Source: Echiichthys vipera
Taxonomy: Eukaryota; Chordata; Actinopteri; Perciformes; Trachinidae
Length of the DNA: 64,000 nt
Direction: 5' to 3'
NCBI GenBank assembly: GCA_963691815.1
Contig: OY829646.1
Location: forward strand, 5,133,152 to 5,197,151
A program made the position numbers and the translations under genes. The notes below the pieces were generated by a model. The model ran no database searches. It was given only the letters and a program-made list of their open reading frames with translations, and had not been told where the DNA came from. Positions 1 through 11,596 of the stretch are shown here, in pieces; the first letter of the stretch is position 1; each line of letters begins with the position of its first letter.

Positions 1-505
1 GAATATATGTACAGTATCTGTGCTGTTCACGTTTAAGACAAAGGCTTTGCGCCGCTGGCTCCATCCATCGTGTTTTTTTTATTAATAATATAAACTTATT
101 GGACTTTGTATGTGTATGTGTCAACTTCTGGAGCTGAATAATGAAGCCAACATGGATGTGGCACACAAAAAGAATTTCCCAGTTTGAAAGTCCATCCATC
201 CAATGACCCATCGAAAAACTGCAGTTCACTGAGTGGCCAGATCGAGTCAATCTCCATAGAGCCTCTTGTTAAAATGACCTAATTTACAGCACAAATTAAT
301 ATCCAGGTACAAATAACTGTTTTGGTATAATGAGGCGAAGTCCCTCCCCTTCTGGTGTTCACATTCAAGAAACATTAAGGTGCCATACAGACAGACTTTA
401 GATCAGAATGAACTTGCATACTGGACCCAGAGGTATTTAGTACAGGCATGCCGTAAACCTTTATCTCAAACAGCTCGACAGAAGAGATAACACTTTTTTT
501 GTTAC
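1..505. other. Flank, no gene recognised
   Basis: AT-rich sequence without a convincing open frame or RNA gene. Positions 501-505 read as a splice donor on the minus strand for the exon-like segment at 506-674, so part of this stretch may be an intron of that unknown gene. Confidence 0.4.
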
Positions 506-674
506 CTGTCGGTGATGGCTGCACATTCCTCAGTGGGTGTGTCTGTGTGATACTGTGTCACATCTTGGTTGAAGCTGTTGAGTTCCTGCTCCAGCGCGTG
601 TTCAGGCATTAACTTGACCTCTCCCTCAGGACTGGACACCCACGGGCTCAGGGGCTCCTCTGCTGTCATGTCTG
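506..674 (-). CDS. Probable internal exon of an unrecognised gene
   Basis: On the minus strand a pyrimidine-rich acceptor (ccccttctacag) precedes 169 open bases that end at a GT donor (GACAG|gtaac). The frame reads from ADMTAEEPLSPWV to EECAAITDR and is acidic, rich in Glu, Pro and Thr, with no domain I recognise. The exon keeps 56 codons plus one base, so it is not phase-symmetric. GC content is higher than in the flanks, and no repeat copy of it was seen in the window. No neighbouring exon was found, so the gene would have to extend past the left edge or have a large intron to the right. It could be a chance open stretch; the evidence is only splice sites and composition. Confidence 0.42.
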
Positions 675-1149
675 CTGTAGAAGGGGCCCACATCAGGAGC
701 ATCACATCTCTTAGCACACAGACAGGTACACTAGAGACGGCATTTTTTCCTTTTATCACACCATTCATCAGGTGTCATTACACAGCCCACACTGAGAGAC
801 ACCGTCTTAAACGTTTACTAAATGGGCCTGGGGAAAATATATTTTGAAATCAAATTATAAAGTTGGCAATTCCCAAAGAAGTTCAGAGGATGTTAAAGGC
901 ATAGTTCATGATCCAAGTGCCCAACACAAACACACAGAGGGACTCACACTACACAACAACTATGAGTACAAGTGACTAATATTTTCTGGTGCTGTTCAAG
1001 AGATACTTTAACCCTTTTAAATCCAGGTCCAAGACAGTTGCACATGATTTCCTCCCATATTTTTTTCAATTATATTCAGCAGAGATAAAAAAAAAAATGC
1101 TATTATTAATCTACAGATGAATGTACAGTAAATCATTTTAAAAAATACT
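675..1149. other. Non-coding stretch
   Basis: AT-rich sequence with no supported gene. It would be intronic if the exon at 506-674 is real. Confidence 0.35.
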
Positions 1150-1394
1150 ATTTGCACATGTACTGTCTCTGAGCATTGATCTGCTTTTTTATTTTTAATA
1201 TTGTTTTATTTTGTTGATTAATCATGTTTAGTTGTGTGTCATCTTTAGTTGTGTGTAGTTTTGGTTTTAAATGTGAAACTTGTATGTTTATGCTGCTGTC
1301 TCGGCCAGGACTCCCTTGGAAAAGAGATTTTAAATCTAAATGGGAATATTCCTGGTTAAATAAAGGGTAATGAAAATTAAAATTAAAATTAAAG
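1150..1394 (+). repeat. 3' tail of a fish non-LTR retrotransposon
   Basis: The motif GGACTCCCTTGGAAAAGAG, followed by TTCCTGGTTAAATAAAGG and an (AAAATT)n tail, is the form of 3' end shared by abundant fish LINEs. Only the end is present; no reverse-transcriptase frame is attached. The family was not assigned. Confidence 0.5.
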
Positions 1395-2670
1395 AGAATG
1401 AAATGCAATGCAGACAGCTGCAACAACCAGGGCTGTGTATTCGCAATAATCTTATAGTATACCTATCATGATGTAAGTGGTATATCCCAATTTTGATAAA
1501 AGTAATTTCAGGAAAACTGTCAAAGTATAAAGAACACCCCACTATATGCATAGGTTGTTATGCTGGAGTGGAAGAGTCAAATGGCTGAAGAAACATTATA
1601 ACACTGCTGTCTAGCACTCAGGGGTTTAAACAACATGAAATGTACAACTGCCTGCCACCAATCTTTGCATGTAGTGAAATACATATGTATACATGTTGGC
1701 TGGAAAAATGAGCTTCCCCTCCTTGAAAGAACAGCAGTTGCCACTGATTCAGACTAAATATATATTTTTTATGGAAAAGAAATACTTTCATTCTGTACCT
1801 CTCAAAACGCCCCATGGGTGTATTATTTAAAAAAAAAAAAAAAATCTTTTAGTAAAGATTCTACATATTCAACCTTTAATAATAATAATATTGCCTATGT
1901 GTAATGTGAAAGGTGTCACTCACAGAGAATTATCACCAAGCTCTCTTAAGTTCCCCTCAGCTCTATAGCTTTTGACCTCTTTTAGCTCAACGTTTTCACC
2001 TAAAACTCTGATTAACCAACTCTATTCTGCTAGAGACCATTCGCAGACAACTCTCAGCCTAACTAATAACGTAGTTTTATGGTCTGTAACTTTACTGTTT
2101 TGTTTTACTCTCACCGCTCTACAAACAGAAGGCTAGTTACCGTTAGCAGTTAGCTGGTAAACATTTTTTCAAGAGTTGGTAGAAACCAAAAACAGAGCTT
2201 AAAAGAGCGGGAATATTGGAGTAACATTCATCAGGTTCACAAAAACACCACCACCAAATGAAATAAAGTTCTGTAACTGCTAGATGCAATTAGGCAACTT
2301 TTATGTTTATTTTGTGCTAACATGTTAGCTATGAAAACATATTTGGGGAATTTAATTTCAGTGTTGTGTTTAAAGCTTGTTCCGTTGCCCCCCTTAATCA
2401 TTGCAGCAACCTGATTGTGAAGTGCTGCCATTTGTGGAAAATTCTTGAAAATGTTGAATGAGAATGAGATGTTCTCTACAGAAGCCATAAAAGGTCATAC
2501 ATTGCATACATTTATTTCCTCCGTTTCCTTGTGATAACGAGATAATCTTCCTCCATTTCCTTGTGATAACAAGATCATTCATTCGATAGAAAATGAATGA
2601 AACGTGGTAGGCCTGAAATTTCCATCACACCTGACATGTCATGCCTCATAAAGACTTCTCATATCTTGAA

Positions 2671-2783
2671 GAACACTTTTTCAATGGAATTCCATTGCTA
2701 GGCAACAGCCTTAGTCCTTGATAACTTCCTGTCAGTTGATGTCATTCACATAAACTGCAACAGGAAATAAACTAGAAATGTTT
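2671..2783 (+). repeat. Dispersed repeat, copy 1 (second copy at 29449)
   Basis: About 110 bases, starting near GGAATTCCATTGCTAGGCAA and ending in AACTGCAACAGGAAATAAAC, recur in the same orientation at 29449-29546 with few differences. The origin is unknown. Confidence 0.6.
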
Positions 2784-4075
2784 ATGTTTACATCTTTGAA
2801 AAGGTCCATGGGCAACACTGACAGATGATTCCAGCTGGTTATTTACTGTAATGAACTTCTGAAATCTGTTTATTTATATGTACATTGTAAAACTCCACCC
2901 TGTGCTGGTATTTATTTTGTTGTAATATAATATTGTTGACAATAACTTTGTTAGTTAATGAGGACATCAAGCTCACTGATGTCCTCATATGTAAACACGC
3001 TGACACGCCTCTGATAAAGCCGAAGCCTGGTTTACCATCTTCTTAGATGATTCTTAGATTAATGTGAACATTCTCTGTAATAAAAAGGCATAAAGCTGTT
3101 TCAGCCTGTGTCAGGCCTCAATTGAAGAGATATGTGATGGTGATCCATATTCTCCTGCTCCTCTGACATTGATACACCGATTCTCCAGATCTCTAATGAA
3201 TTATCTTGTAATCACAAGAAAACAGAGAAAAAGGATCTCTTTATCACGAGAAAAAGGAGAGCTCCCTTAGTTCTCACTGCATTGGCACATTTGATCACTT
3301 TTTTAAGAAGATAAGATTGTATGGTTAGAATAGCCGGACCGACAGACAGATCTAGTCAATGACTTGATAAAATTATATTTTTTAAGAATGTAGATATATA
3401 CTGTAAATTAATGTGCCTGATAAAACAGGTGATCCCCACTCATCACATTATTTTCACTTGTACATTAGTGTTCAAAAAGACAGGACCTGGTGCACACAGT
3501 TGGCTCAGGTCAACATACAGCTCACCCTTTTTGAAATAATATGCACAATATCAAACTCTGTTCATGACAAGCTACTATTCGCCACATGAAACACAACACT
3601 GACGCGCTGCCGAGCAGAGCAAACCACACAGACAGTAGAGCTAATGACAGCACAGCCAATAGGCTTCAAACAACACCCTGTAGAAAGTATCATGCCCATT
3701 TCTAACAGAAGTCTTACCAGCAGCTTGATATCCACAAACACTCTGTGATGGTGTGTACTCCCACACTGTTTATCAGTCCGTGTGGGGAAGCTTCTCCTCC
3801 TAAAGCCTGCCAGCCGCAGATTAGTGTGGCTGACGGACGGCGGTTAGAATAGTGAGGGATTAGATGGAGGGGAAAGTAAGAGCCGGGTCAGACAAATGGA
3901 AATCACATCAGAGTGAGTTACACCAAGCGGGAGCAGCACCTTACCATATCCCCCTTAATCCTGTTAGGGGGCTACCAGGCAGGCAGCAGAGTGAGCCTTT
4001 TACTGGCCTCCCAGCTCCTGTGGTAATGTGGGCTGAAGCCACAGGGCCACAAATGAGGCAGGACATGAGGCTGTG

Positions 4076-4085
4076 CTGTTGTTGT

Positions 4086-4117
<32 letters not shown>

Positions 4118-4123
4118 ATGTTG
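4076..4123 (+). repeat. (TTG)n microsatellite
   Basis: About fifteen GTT/TTG triplets with two interruptions (GTC, GATG). The polycysteine and polythreonine frames across it are artefacts of the repeat. Confidence 0.9.
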
Positions 4124-5021
4124 CGTTGGACTGGTGTGTCTGTGGAGGGGAGAGCTCTTCGTTATTGGATTTATACACCAATCAGTAGCTGAGATGAAAA
4201 TCAGATGTCAGAGAGGGGGAAAAATTAGTGAAAAAATAAAAAGGTCCCCGTTTAGAATGTCTTTTAATGTCCTTTAGCTTAATCACCACACACACGCACA
4301 CTCTTAACCCTTGCCACTCAGGGATCTCATGTCCCTTGCCCATAAAATAAACATCTTTCAGACGTGGAAATATCAAATAAATGCTAATTTCCTCCATCAG
4401 ATAATGATATTCACATAAGTAGCATGGAATATGCATAAACTATATGTATACAGTACATACGAAATGTCCAAATGACATACATACTGTATAATATATTATG
4501 TATTGGACAAAGTTTATGCAAACATTCACCTGTAAAGTTACATGACTGTATCTTGCACGGTTGCAACGCTACTGCGGCAGAAATATAATCACCTCTGTGG
4601 TCAGGGTGTCCTCATTCACTTAACTACAAAAAGTAATACACCATTATTTATGTCTAATCCATGTTTTTATTGCTGTAGAAATCATCAATCAAAGAAGGTA
4701 ATCGAGTGACGTTAGCGCTAAAATCTGTATCAGAATAGTGCAGTTGTGGTCGATGGGTCCCAAAACACATGACTTTCTCCCAGGGAACCATTGTTAGTGT
4801 CCCGGAAAAACTCAGCAAATCCACAACCTTTTTCCTCATCTTAACCGTCACCTTTTGTTGCTTAAACTTAACCATCACGGTCACCTACTGGTTGCTGTTT
4901 TATGGTGTTAAATAGAACGTCATATATTGTTAGTTATATCATATACATAGACTGTTGAAGAGAATAAGTTGCTGTGTTCGTTCAGAAGGTGCCTGCAGAA
5001 CCTTTTATCATAAAGAGACAC

Positions 5022-5061
5022 ACATGCGCGCGCATGCGCGCGCGCGCGCACACACACACAG
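5022..5061 (+). repeat. Alternating purine-pyrimidine (GC/CA)n tract
   Basis: Sequence passes from ATGCGCGCGCATGCGCGCGC into CACACACA. Such strictly alternating runs can adopt Z-DNA. Confidence 0.8.
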
Positions 5062-5240
5062 ACTCACAGGGTGACAACAATACCAGCTTGTAATAATATA
5101 TAAAGAACTGAGAAACATTATTCTGAAAATGAACTGATTCTTATCTCATTGTAACTAAAATAGTTACCTTTCTTAATTCTCCCTTTTGTAAAGCACTTTC
5201 TTTGCAAGGGTATTTTTAGGGTTCCAAGCCAGAGGGAGCC

Positions 5241-6120
5241 AACCAGTGGTTGGTTGGTGTGAAATTTTGTAGAAGGCCTTAGTCAGACCTAGGAAACTAG
5301 ATTACCAAGTTTTGTGTTTATCCAACATAATTCGAGGAAGATACGCAGCACTTCCTGTTTTGACTGTAATCTACAGGAAGTTGATCATTTACATTTATAA
5401 GAGTATTGAAATATCCTTGATACATTTTGGTTAGGACCGTCCAGACACTACGTGTACCAAGTTTAATCTTGATCGGACACTCGGCCTAGGAGGAGTTTGA
5501 AAAAGTAGCTTTTGCATATACCAGCGGTGCTGGGAACCCTATTGTTTTTCACAAGAATTTTTTACATTTTTCCATTAGAAAAAATGATACTGCATCCTAC
5601 ACCGTACAAGTTATGAAGGTGAAACTTTAAACTTTGGTTCAGACCCCTGCATGTACAGCAGACACCAAAAATGATGTGTTAATTAGCAGGGGGCGCTATA
5701 ATACAATTGAAAATGTTTTTACCTGTAACTCCCACATCCACCTCGCACATTCAAAATTCTTACATTCAGGTGTTCCCTGAATCTACGTGAATCTTATGAT
5801 AAAGGCCATGCCCATTTCAGCCTGGACTTTTTCTGCAGGATTGCGATACATGCAAAACTACTTTTTCCAACTCTTCCTAGGCCGAGTGTCCGATCAAGAT
5901 GAAACTTGGTACATGTAATGTTTGGGAGGTCCTGTCCACAAGTAATCAAAAGAATTTAAATTTCGAAGTTGTAAAGGAACAACTTCCTGTAGATTACAGT
6001 CAAACAGGAAGTGCTGCATATCTTCCTCAAATTGTGTTGGATCAACATAAAACTTGGTAATCTAGTTTCCTATGTCTTACTGAGGCCTTCTACAAAATGT
6101 AACACCAACCAACCACTAGG
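5241..6120. repeat. Large imperfect palindrome
   Basis: The left arm (5241-5525) returns in reverse complement at 5845-6120, centred near 5690. Paired landmarks are ACTGTAATCTACAGGAAGTT (left) with AACTTCCTGTAGATTACAGT (right), and GATCGGACACTCGGCCTAGG with CCTAGGCCGAGTGTCCGATC. The outer bases carry the 'gggttcc...gggaaccct' type of sequence common in fish genomes. No open frame is present. Confidence 0.75.
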
Positions 6121-7376
6121 TGGCGCTGTTATGTAGAATTCATCATATCATAGCAATTATAAGTCAGATTAACAAAAAACTTAGAACAATAGTTTCTGAT
6201 GCTCGTCTGAGGCTTTGAGAAAAAGTATGACATCAATCAGCCAGGAATTGGCGCCGTTTTGAATATCACTTGTACTGGAGCATTCTCAATGCAAGTTAAG
6301 AAACAAAACCTTCAGGGGAGGTATAGAATGGTGCCCCACAGAACACACCAAAAATGACACGTGTCCATCACAAGGTGGTGCTTTAATCAAGGAAAAGGCT
6401 TTTTGGCCTCTAACTTCCACATTGTATATTGCATATATAGATTTCTTACATCCACATGTTCTCTGAAATTTGCTGAATCTTGGGATTTAGACCATGCCAC
6501 ATTGCCGTATTTTTGCACAAAATGAAAAAAAATGACAAACCTTTTTTTTCAAACTCCTCCTAGACTGAGATTCCGATCACCATGAAACTTTGCAGGAATT
6601 ATCCTTTAGTCATCTTGAAAAAAAGTTATCAAAATAATTGAAATAGTCCAAAACATGTATATTTTATGAAGAAACAACTTCCTTTATGTTGTACTCATAA
6701 CAGGAAGTATTGTATATTGTCGCAATAATTAGTCCAAATAACATCAAACTCAGACTGCCAATTCTCCGTAGAGACTTCAGGCTCTGCAACATTTGAGGTC
6801 AATCAGATATTAGTTGGCGCTGTTACACCAAATTGAAAAATACACAAACCATAAGAAAAATATTCAAAACCTACTTTTGCAAACTCATCCTAGGCCAAGT
6901 GTGTCATTAGCACGAAATTTTGCACACATTATCTTTCTAATGCCACGATCAAAAGTTACCAAAATAGTTTTCATAATCCAAACAATATGGAAGTTTTAGA
7001 GGAAAGACTTGGTACACTGTAGTTAAAACAGGAAGTAGTGTGTTACTTCAAATTAGTTTATTTGATTATCACACAACTTGGAAAAGTTATTTCCTTAGCC
7101 GCACCGAGGGTATGTGCAAAATCTGACATTAATCGGCCACAAGCTGGGGGTGTTATGCAAAATTGAGTAATGCATGCATTATGTGAACAAACACAATATT
7201 TACTAACTAAAATACCTACACTTTCTTTTTTCAAAACTACAATCTGTGCTGCGTTCAAGCTGCAACTTGCGCTGTGCCTATGGACCTGCCGGTCCAAATT
7301 GCATCACCTCTGCGGGTCACCAGGTCCAAGTCGGACGGGGGGCTCGGACCCCGCTGATACCTGCTCTCAGGTCTAG
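6121..7376 (+). repeat. Diverged tandem units of the palindrome repeat
   Basis: Directly repeated, diverged units follow the palindrome. The box 'aactc(c/a)tcctaggcc(a/g)ag...gaaactttgca' occurs near 5875, 6550 and 6885. The box 'ggcgctgttacaccaaattga' and its relatives occur near 6119, 6246, 6813 and 7147, and the last two are 334 bases apart. The block ends in a GC-rich sequence (7290-7376) that closes such repeats. Non-coding. Confidence 0.6.
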
Positions 7377-7384
7377 TTATTAAT

Positions 7385-7860
7385 ATTAGTTTGAGTTTCC
7401 ATGGTTCCTATTAGTAACAGCAGCTGTGGGTGTACAGAAAGTACTGAGTGTGAGAAAAACACCAAAGATAGCCAAAAGTCCAGATGGTATCCATTCCAGT
7501 AGATTAGGGTCCCAGATACTTTCCACAAACAGTAGTTTGTCTTCAGTTTTGATGTCATCATGTACCACCTGTGCTATTCCTGCTGCTCTCATTAGTCCCT
7601 CCACACAGTGGTTGTTAATAATCTGGTTTCGTCCACCTCATGTTCCATATCCATCTTCCATCACTGTAATGTTTGGGTTGTTAAATGTCACATCTCTGTC
7701 AAATATCAGTTTTCTGCCATGACTCTGACTATATACTTATAGTTGCTTATATTTCTTTCTATTAAGACATAATCAGCAACTTGAGAAACAGTGAAACAGT
7801 GATATCGATCAAACCCTCCAGCAATAATTATTTTAGATAAAGAGTTTTTGTTATTTTTCT
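7385..7860 (-). pseudogene. Decayed protein-coding remnant, family unknown
   Basis: Two minus-strand pieces still read as protein. One (about 7735-7845) contains AGGFDRYHCFTVSQVADY. The next (7385-7640) contains GGRNQIINNHCVEGLMRAAG, later WDPNLLEWIPSGLLAIFGVF (a possible membrane segment), and then a stop after NRNHGNSN. An internal stop follows DGYGT, and the pieces are in different frames, so the sequence is broken. There is no start, promoter or splice site that I can defend. It could be a retro-copy or part of a mobile element; I do not recognise the family. Confidence 0.35.
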
Positions 7861-8929
7861 AAATAGATTGAAACCTGTCTGTGTGGAATGGAGCCATTTC
7901 ACAGTCAATTCTAAAGGAACCTTGGAATTTATAAACTCAGATAAAAGTCCTAGTGACCACTAAGCATAGGGCAGAAAGAGAAGGCCTTTATCTGACTGAC
8001 AGAGCACCAGTCTGTCTCCTTCCCTTCTAATCCTGTCTGTTATTTATTCCCAGGCTGTTCCGTTCCCAGAGGGAACGCATAATATTGGGAATTCCTTCAT
8101 GAACAGACTGAGAGGGTGGGTAATTCCTTTGACATCAGTGGGACAGCAGCGCACAGAGCCCCAGACGTGCTGGATTAAAACATATATGCACTGGACCCGT
8201 CACGCCACTCAGGAGAAAAGCCATTTCCTGTCCTCTCTGTGGCCGGCGCTGGGTGCAGGCCTGTTGGATGCTGCCTCTTTCTGGCTCTAGGTCTGGGTCG
8301 GCTGATGTTGTGTCTGGGCTTTAGTCAAGGTCTGTTTGCGATCAGCGGACCCTTTAACCCCCCCTCCTCATTTACATTGTGTTAGATGGGACTGGGGCCC
8401 TCTCTAATCCTGCTCGGAGCGAGGGGCCGCTCTCCAGTCAATCGATCCCTCGCTTCATCAGGTCACATAACAGCCATTAAAAGATGTTAATCCTGTGTGT
8501 GCCTCGGCCTGGATCGATAGCAGACAAAAGCACTGTTGGATATCACTGGGCATTAACTCACACATGGGCTTTATGCTTCACCTGTACGCCACCACCACCA
8601 TCATCATCATCATCATCATGAGAAAAATACTGCTTCCTATCCAAGGAACAGATGTTGCAGGATGAGTAAAAAGATGTAAAGGGTTCAGTATGCTTGAATA
8701 ACCTAAGCTGATTTTGTTCTGCTTAATTATGCTGCTGTAGGCCTAGTCTGTCGGGGGATAATACTGTTCCAGATACTCTGAGCTCCTCACCTCTCTGTAT
8801 GTATCATTCATGTCTCATCAATGCATGTTACTAATTCAACTTCTTCCCCGGAGTTGTTTGTGCTTTGTCGTCTCTCAGGTCTCTGCTGATCCTGGTGGTG
8901 CCTGCTGCCGTGGTCCTGCATGATGCTTC
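7861..8929. other. Non-coding, partly single-copy-looking stretch
   Basis: No gene recognised. Positions 8330-8580 are GC-rich, not repeated in this window and not low complexity, and could be a conserved regulatory block near the connexin. This rests only on composition. A (CAT)n run sits at 8588-8619. Confidence 0.35.
8588..8619 (+). repeat. (CAT)n short tandem repeat
   Basis: CCACCACCATCATCATCATCATCATCATG; a short triplet repeat. Confidence 0.85.
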
Positions 8930-9230
8930 CTGCTGCTATTATCACTTTTACTCATATATACTGTCATCAGGTCTTATGAATTATAAAATTTGTAGCCATA
9001 AAAACATTATCAGTAATGTACATCATTGTATCACAGCTGTTATTAACACTACTCATCATTGATCCTATTCATCATAATCATTACCATTGTCATATACAAT
9101 GATAATAATATATAAATCACCTACTTGTTTCTACAAATCTACTATATTAAATGCCATAACATATAAGTCATATTCACATTACTATGAATATTATTATAGT
9201 TACTGTTACTTTTGTGGTTGCTTAGATCTC
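8930..9230 (+). repeat. Dispersed repeat, copy 1 (second copy at 25255)
   Basis: Shared landmarks with 25255-25560 in the same orientation are TTTGTAGCCATAAAAACA, CTCATCATTGATC and GTCATATTCACATTACTAT. The copies are clearly diverged, and no protein is encoded. The type is unknown. Confidence 0.6.
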
Positions 9231-9364
9231 TGGAAGTTTCTCCCTGTCGGTCTTTGTGTCTGTCTTTGTTTCTCTCTGTCCATCCGTCTGTCTTTTCTCT
9301 CTCCTTTTCTTCTATTATATAAAACATCACACAATTTAAAAACATATGCCGTTTCACCATCTAG

Positions 9365-9825
9365 TGACGCCATCATTACTGCGATGGCATCTCCCTCCAG
9401 TATGTGCAAGATTGAATGGGAGCTGTTATTATAAGTGAACCTTTTCTATTTTACCTGTACTTTTTATGCAGCATTTCTTCTGACAACGATGTCTAGGAAG
9501 TCTGGAAGAACCTGTGCAATTCTCTGCTTCTCCAACAGCAGTGGGAAACTTCTATCAAGGCTGCTGTGGTCGCACACAGTAAATTAACTCAATGTGGTGT
9601 TATTGTGAAATATAACTTAAGTTGCTCTAACTAGAGCAACCTAATGACCACAACGTAAACATAATGTAGCTGAGGTAATCATTGGTGGAGGTAAATAATT
9701 ACAAGCACTCTTCATGAGGTAAAGGTTTGTGAAGGTTGTAGAAAAGGTTCACTTCTAATGACAGCTCCCATTCAATCGGGCGCATACTGGAGGGAGATGC
9801 CACCCCAGTAATGGCGGCTTGTTCA
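9365..9825. mobile_element. Fold-back (MITE-like) element
   Basis: The left arm (about 9365-9448, with GGCATCTCCCTCCAGTATG and GAATGGGAGCTGT) is repeated inverted at about 9742-9825 (ACAGCTCCCATTC, CATACTGGAGGGAGATGCC). About 290 bases of non-coding interior separate the arms. No clear target-site duplication was found, so the superfamily is open. Confidence 0.65.
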
Positions 9826-9904
9826 CTTCCAGTACTTCACCAGGTTTGTCTATACAAGGACTCTATTATTACTGCATCCATCGTGTTAGAACACGCAGCT
9901 TAAT

Positions 9905-10132
9905 ACATAGGTTTCTTAGCTGGTAACTTGCACTTTGCACTTTTATTTTTATTTTTATTTTTTTTATTTTTTTTACTATTATTCAAATTTTACTGTTGTT
10001 GCTTTAATGACTTATTGCTTTTTCTGTGTGGTAAGATGTGTTTTATTCTGTTGTATTGTCTTACTGAGTTTGTTATTACTGTAGACCAAATGCATTTCCC
10101 TGTGTGGGATAGTAAAGTTGATTTGAATCTGT
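9905..10132 (+). repeat. LINE 3' untranslated end
   Basis: A T-rich stretch ends in CCCTGTGTGGGATAGTAAAG followed by TTGATTTGAATCTG. This is the usual form of L2/Rex-type fish LINE 3' ends. No coding part is attached. Confidence 0.5.
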
Positions 10133-10153
10133 AATTAACTGTGGATGAGTATA

Positions 10154-10250
10154 CCCTGGTAGTTCACCTGATAGGGCACATGCACCATGTGTGAGTCCTT
10201 ATCAAAGAGGCCCAGGTTCACTTCCAACCCTTTGCTGAATGTCATTCAGT
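10154..10250 (+). repeat. tRNA-derived SINE copy
   Basis: An A-box-like stretch (GATAGGGCACATGC) and a B-box-like GGTTCACTTCC at 10215-10225 are followed by the CTTTGCTGAATGTCATTC tail block. A second copy lies inverted at 26300-26395. Diverged and presumably inactive. Confidence 0.65.
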
Positions 10251-11596
10251 CTATTTGAATATATTTGTGATACATTTTCTTATAATTGCTTATAACTGAC
10301 TTATAATCTAACAATAAATATGTTTATGATGCTGTTATGAACACTTATGTAGTCTTATTAACACATAATAATGTTAATAAGCATCTCATAAGGACCTTAA
10401 TATAAAGCGTTACCCAATAATCACACAAATGGAGATATCATTGCTCTCAATGGAGACATCCATGGTGTTGCACTCATTTATACACAAGAAAAGTGATGAA
10501 GGTAGTTATATGAAAAATTATCTGACCCCTTTGATTCTGGCATCAGAAAAGAGGTTTCACATACTGTAAGACAATTCAATAAGCACTTTATTTGAAAGAT
10601 ACTGAGGCCTTAAACATATAAAGTATGAGAGTAAAATGACACTTTTACTTAATGCTGCACCAAATGTTACTGTTAAATAAATAGCAAGTGGGCAGAGCTC
10701 TGAGACAGAGACTCTGACGGGGCTTGCCAGGATTGTTTGAAGTAAGGAAAGGGGTCACTGAGTGTTTTATCTGGGGACAGGACAATTTGATGCTAGCAGA
10801 CCTTTCAAGGGTCTTTTTTTAAAACACAGATTAGAGAATTGGCAAGTGGCTGCAGAGGAGCAGTCAAAACAAGCCCTGGAACAGAAAACCTCACCAGACA
10901 CCAGACTGAACTCTGGGAGGCCTTATATTCACCTGAATATTTCATTTATTTGCTCAGTGGTGTATCCTGACATGTACTCCTTGATTACTTCTACATATTT
11001 TTACGTAACAGCATCCAGTGTCTGTTATCCACAATTTGAAAGTGAGTGTGCTCTTCTGTTCTGGCCACCATTAAAATAAGCCTCTCCATTGAGGGAAGAG
11101 CCCATTTGCTTTCAGAGGACTAATCTGTGAAGAATGCTCTATCAGTCAGCACTATCAGCAGGTCCTCCAGAATAGGAAGGGTGATGTCTCTTGGCTTTAA
11201 AATGGATCCTAAAGACAAGAGAGAAGTGAGCACGCCAAGTGACTCACGTCAAGTGGACATCCTTATCTAGGAAAGATGGGGTGGCTCTCTCTTGCAATGG
11301 CTCCACTTCTCTCAAGGCAGCCAGGCAGAGAGCAAGCTACTGCAGGCTGAAGCCAGAAGGGTAGGTGCTCTGAACTTTCTGACTAAGAAGTAAATCTTTC
11401 TAGTATTGAAAAAACTCAAGAGCAGAGGGTAGTAGATTAGGTAGGATAGTGTAGTCCAGATCAAGTCTTTTGCAAGGTGGTTAGGTTGATGTCAGCAAGT
11501 CAAACAAAGTAGAAGTCCAGGAGGAGGAGAGGTGGATCAGTCCAGAGCAGACTGCTCTACTCCAGGCAGCTTGTCTCTCAGCAGCCACAGGCCACC
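10251..11596. other. Upstream region of the connexin gene
   Basis: No other gene recognised. It should hold the promoter and 5' leader of the connexin at 11597. No TATA box at a convincing distance could be named. The last bases before the ATG (GCCACC) form a strong Kozak context. Confidence 0.4.

Larger units (their letters stand above)
2784..5240. other. Intergenic DNA without recognised gene
   Basis: No gene was supported. Positions 3730-4070 are GC-richer, not low complexity and not repeated in the window, so they are a candidate conserved non-coding block. A (TTG)n tract lies at 4076-4123, and alternating GCGC/CACA (potential Z-DNA) at about 5022-5061. Confidence 0.4.
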
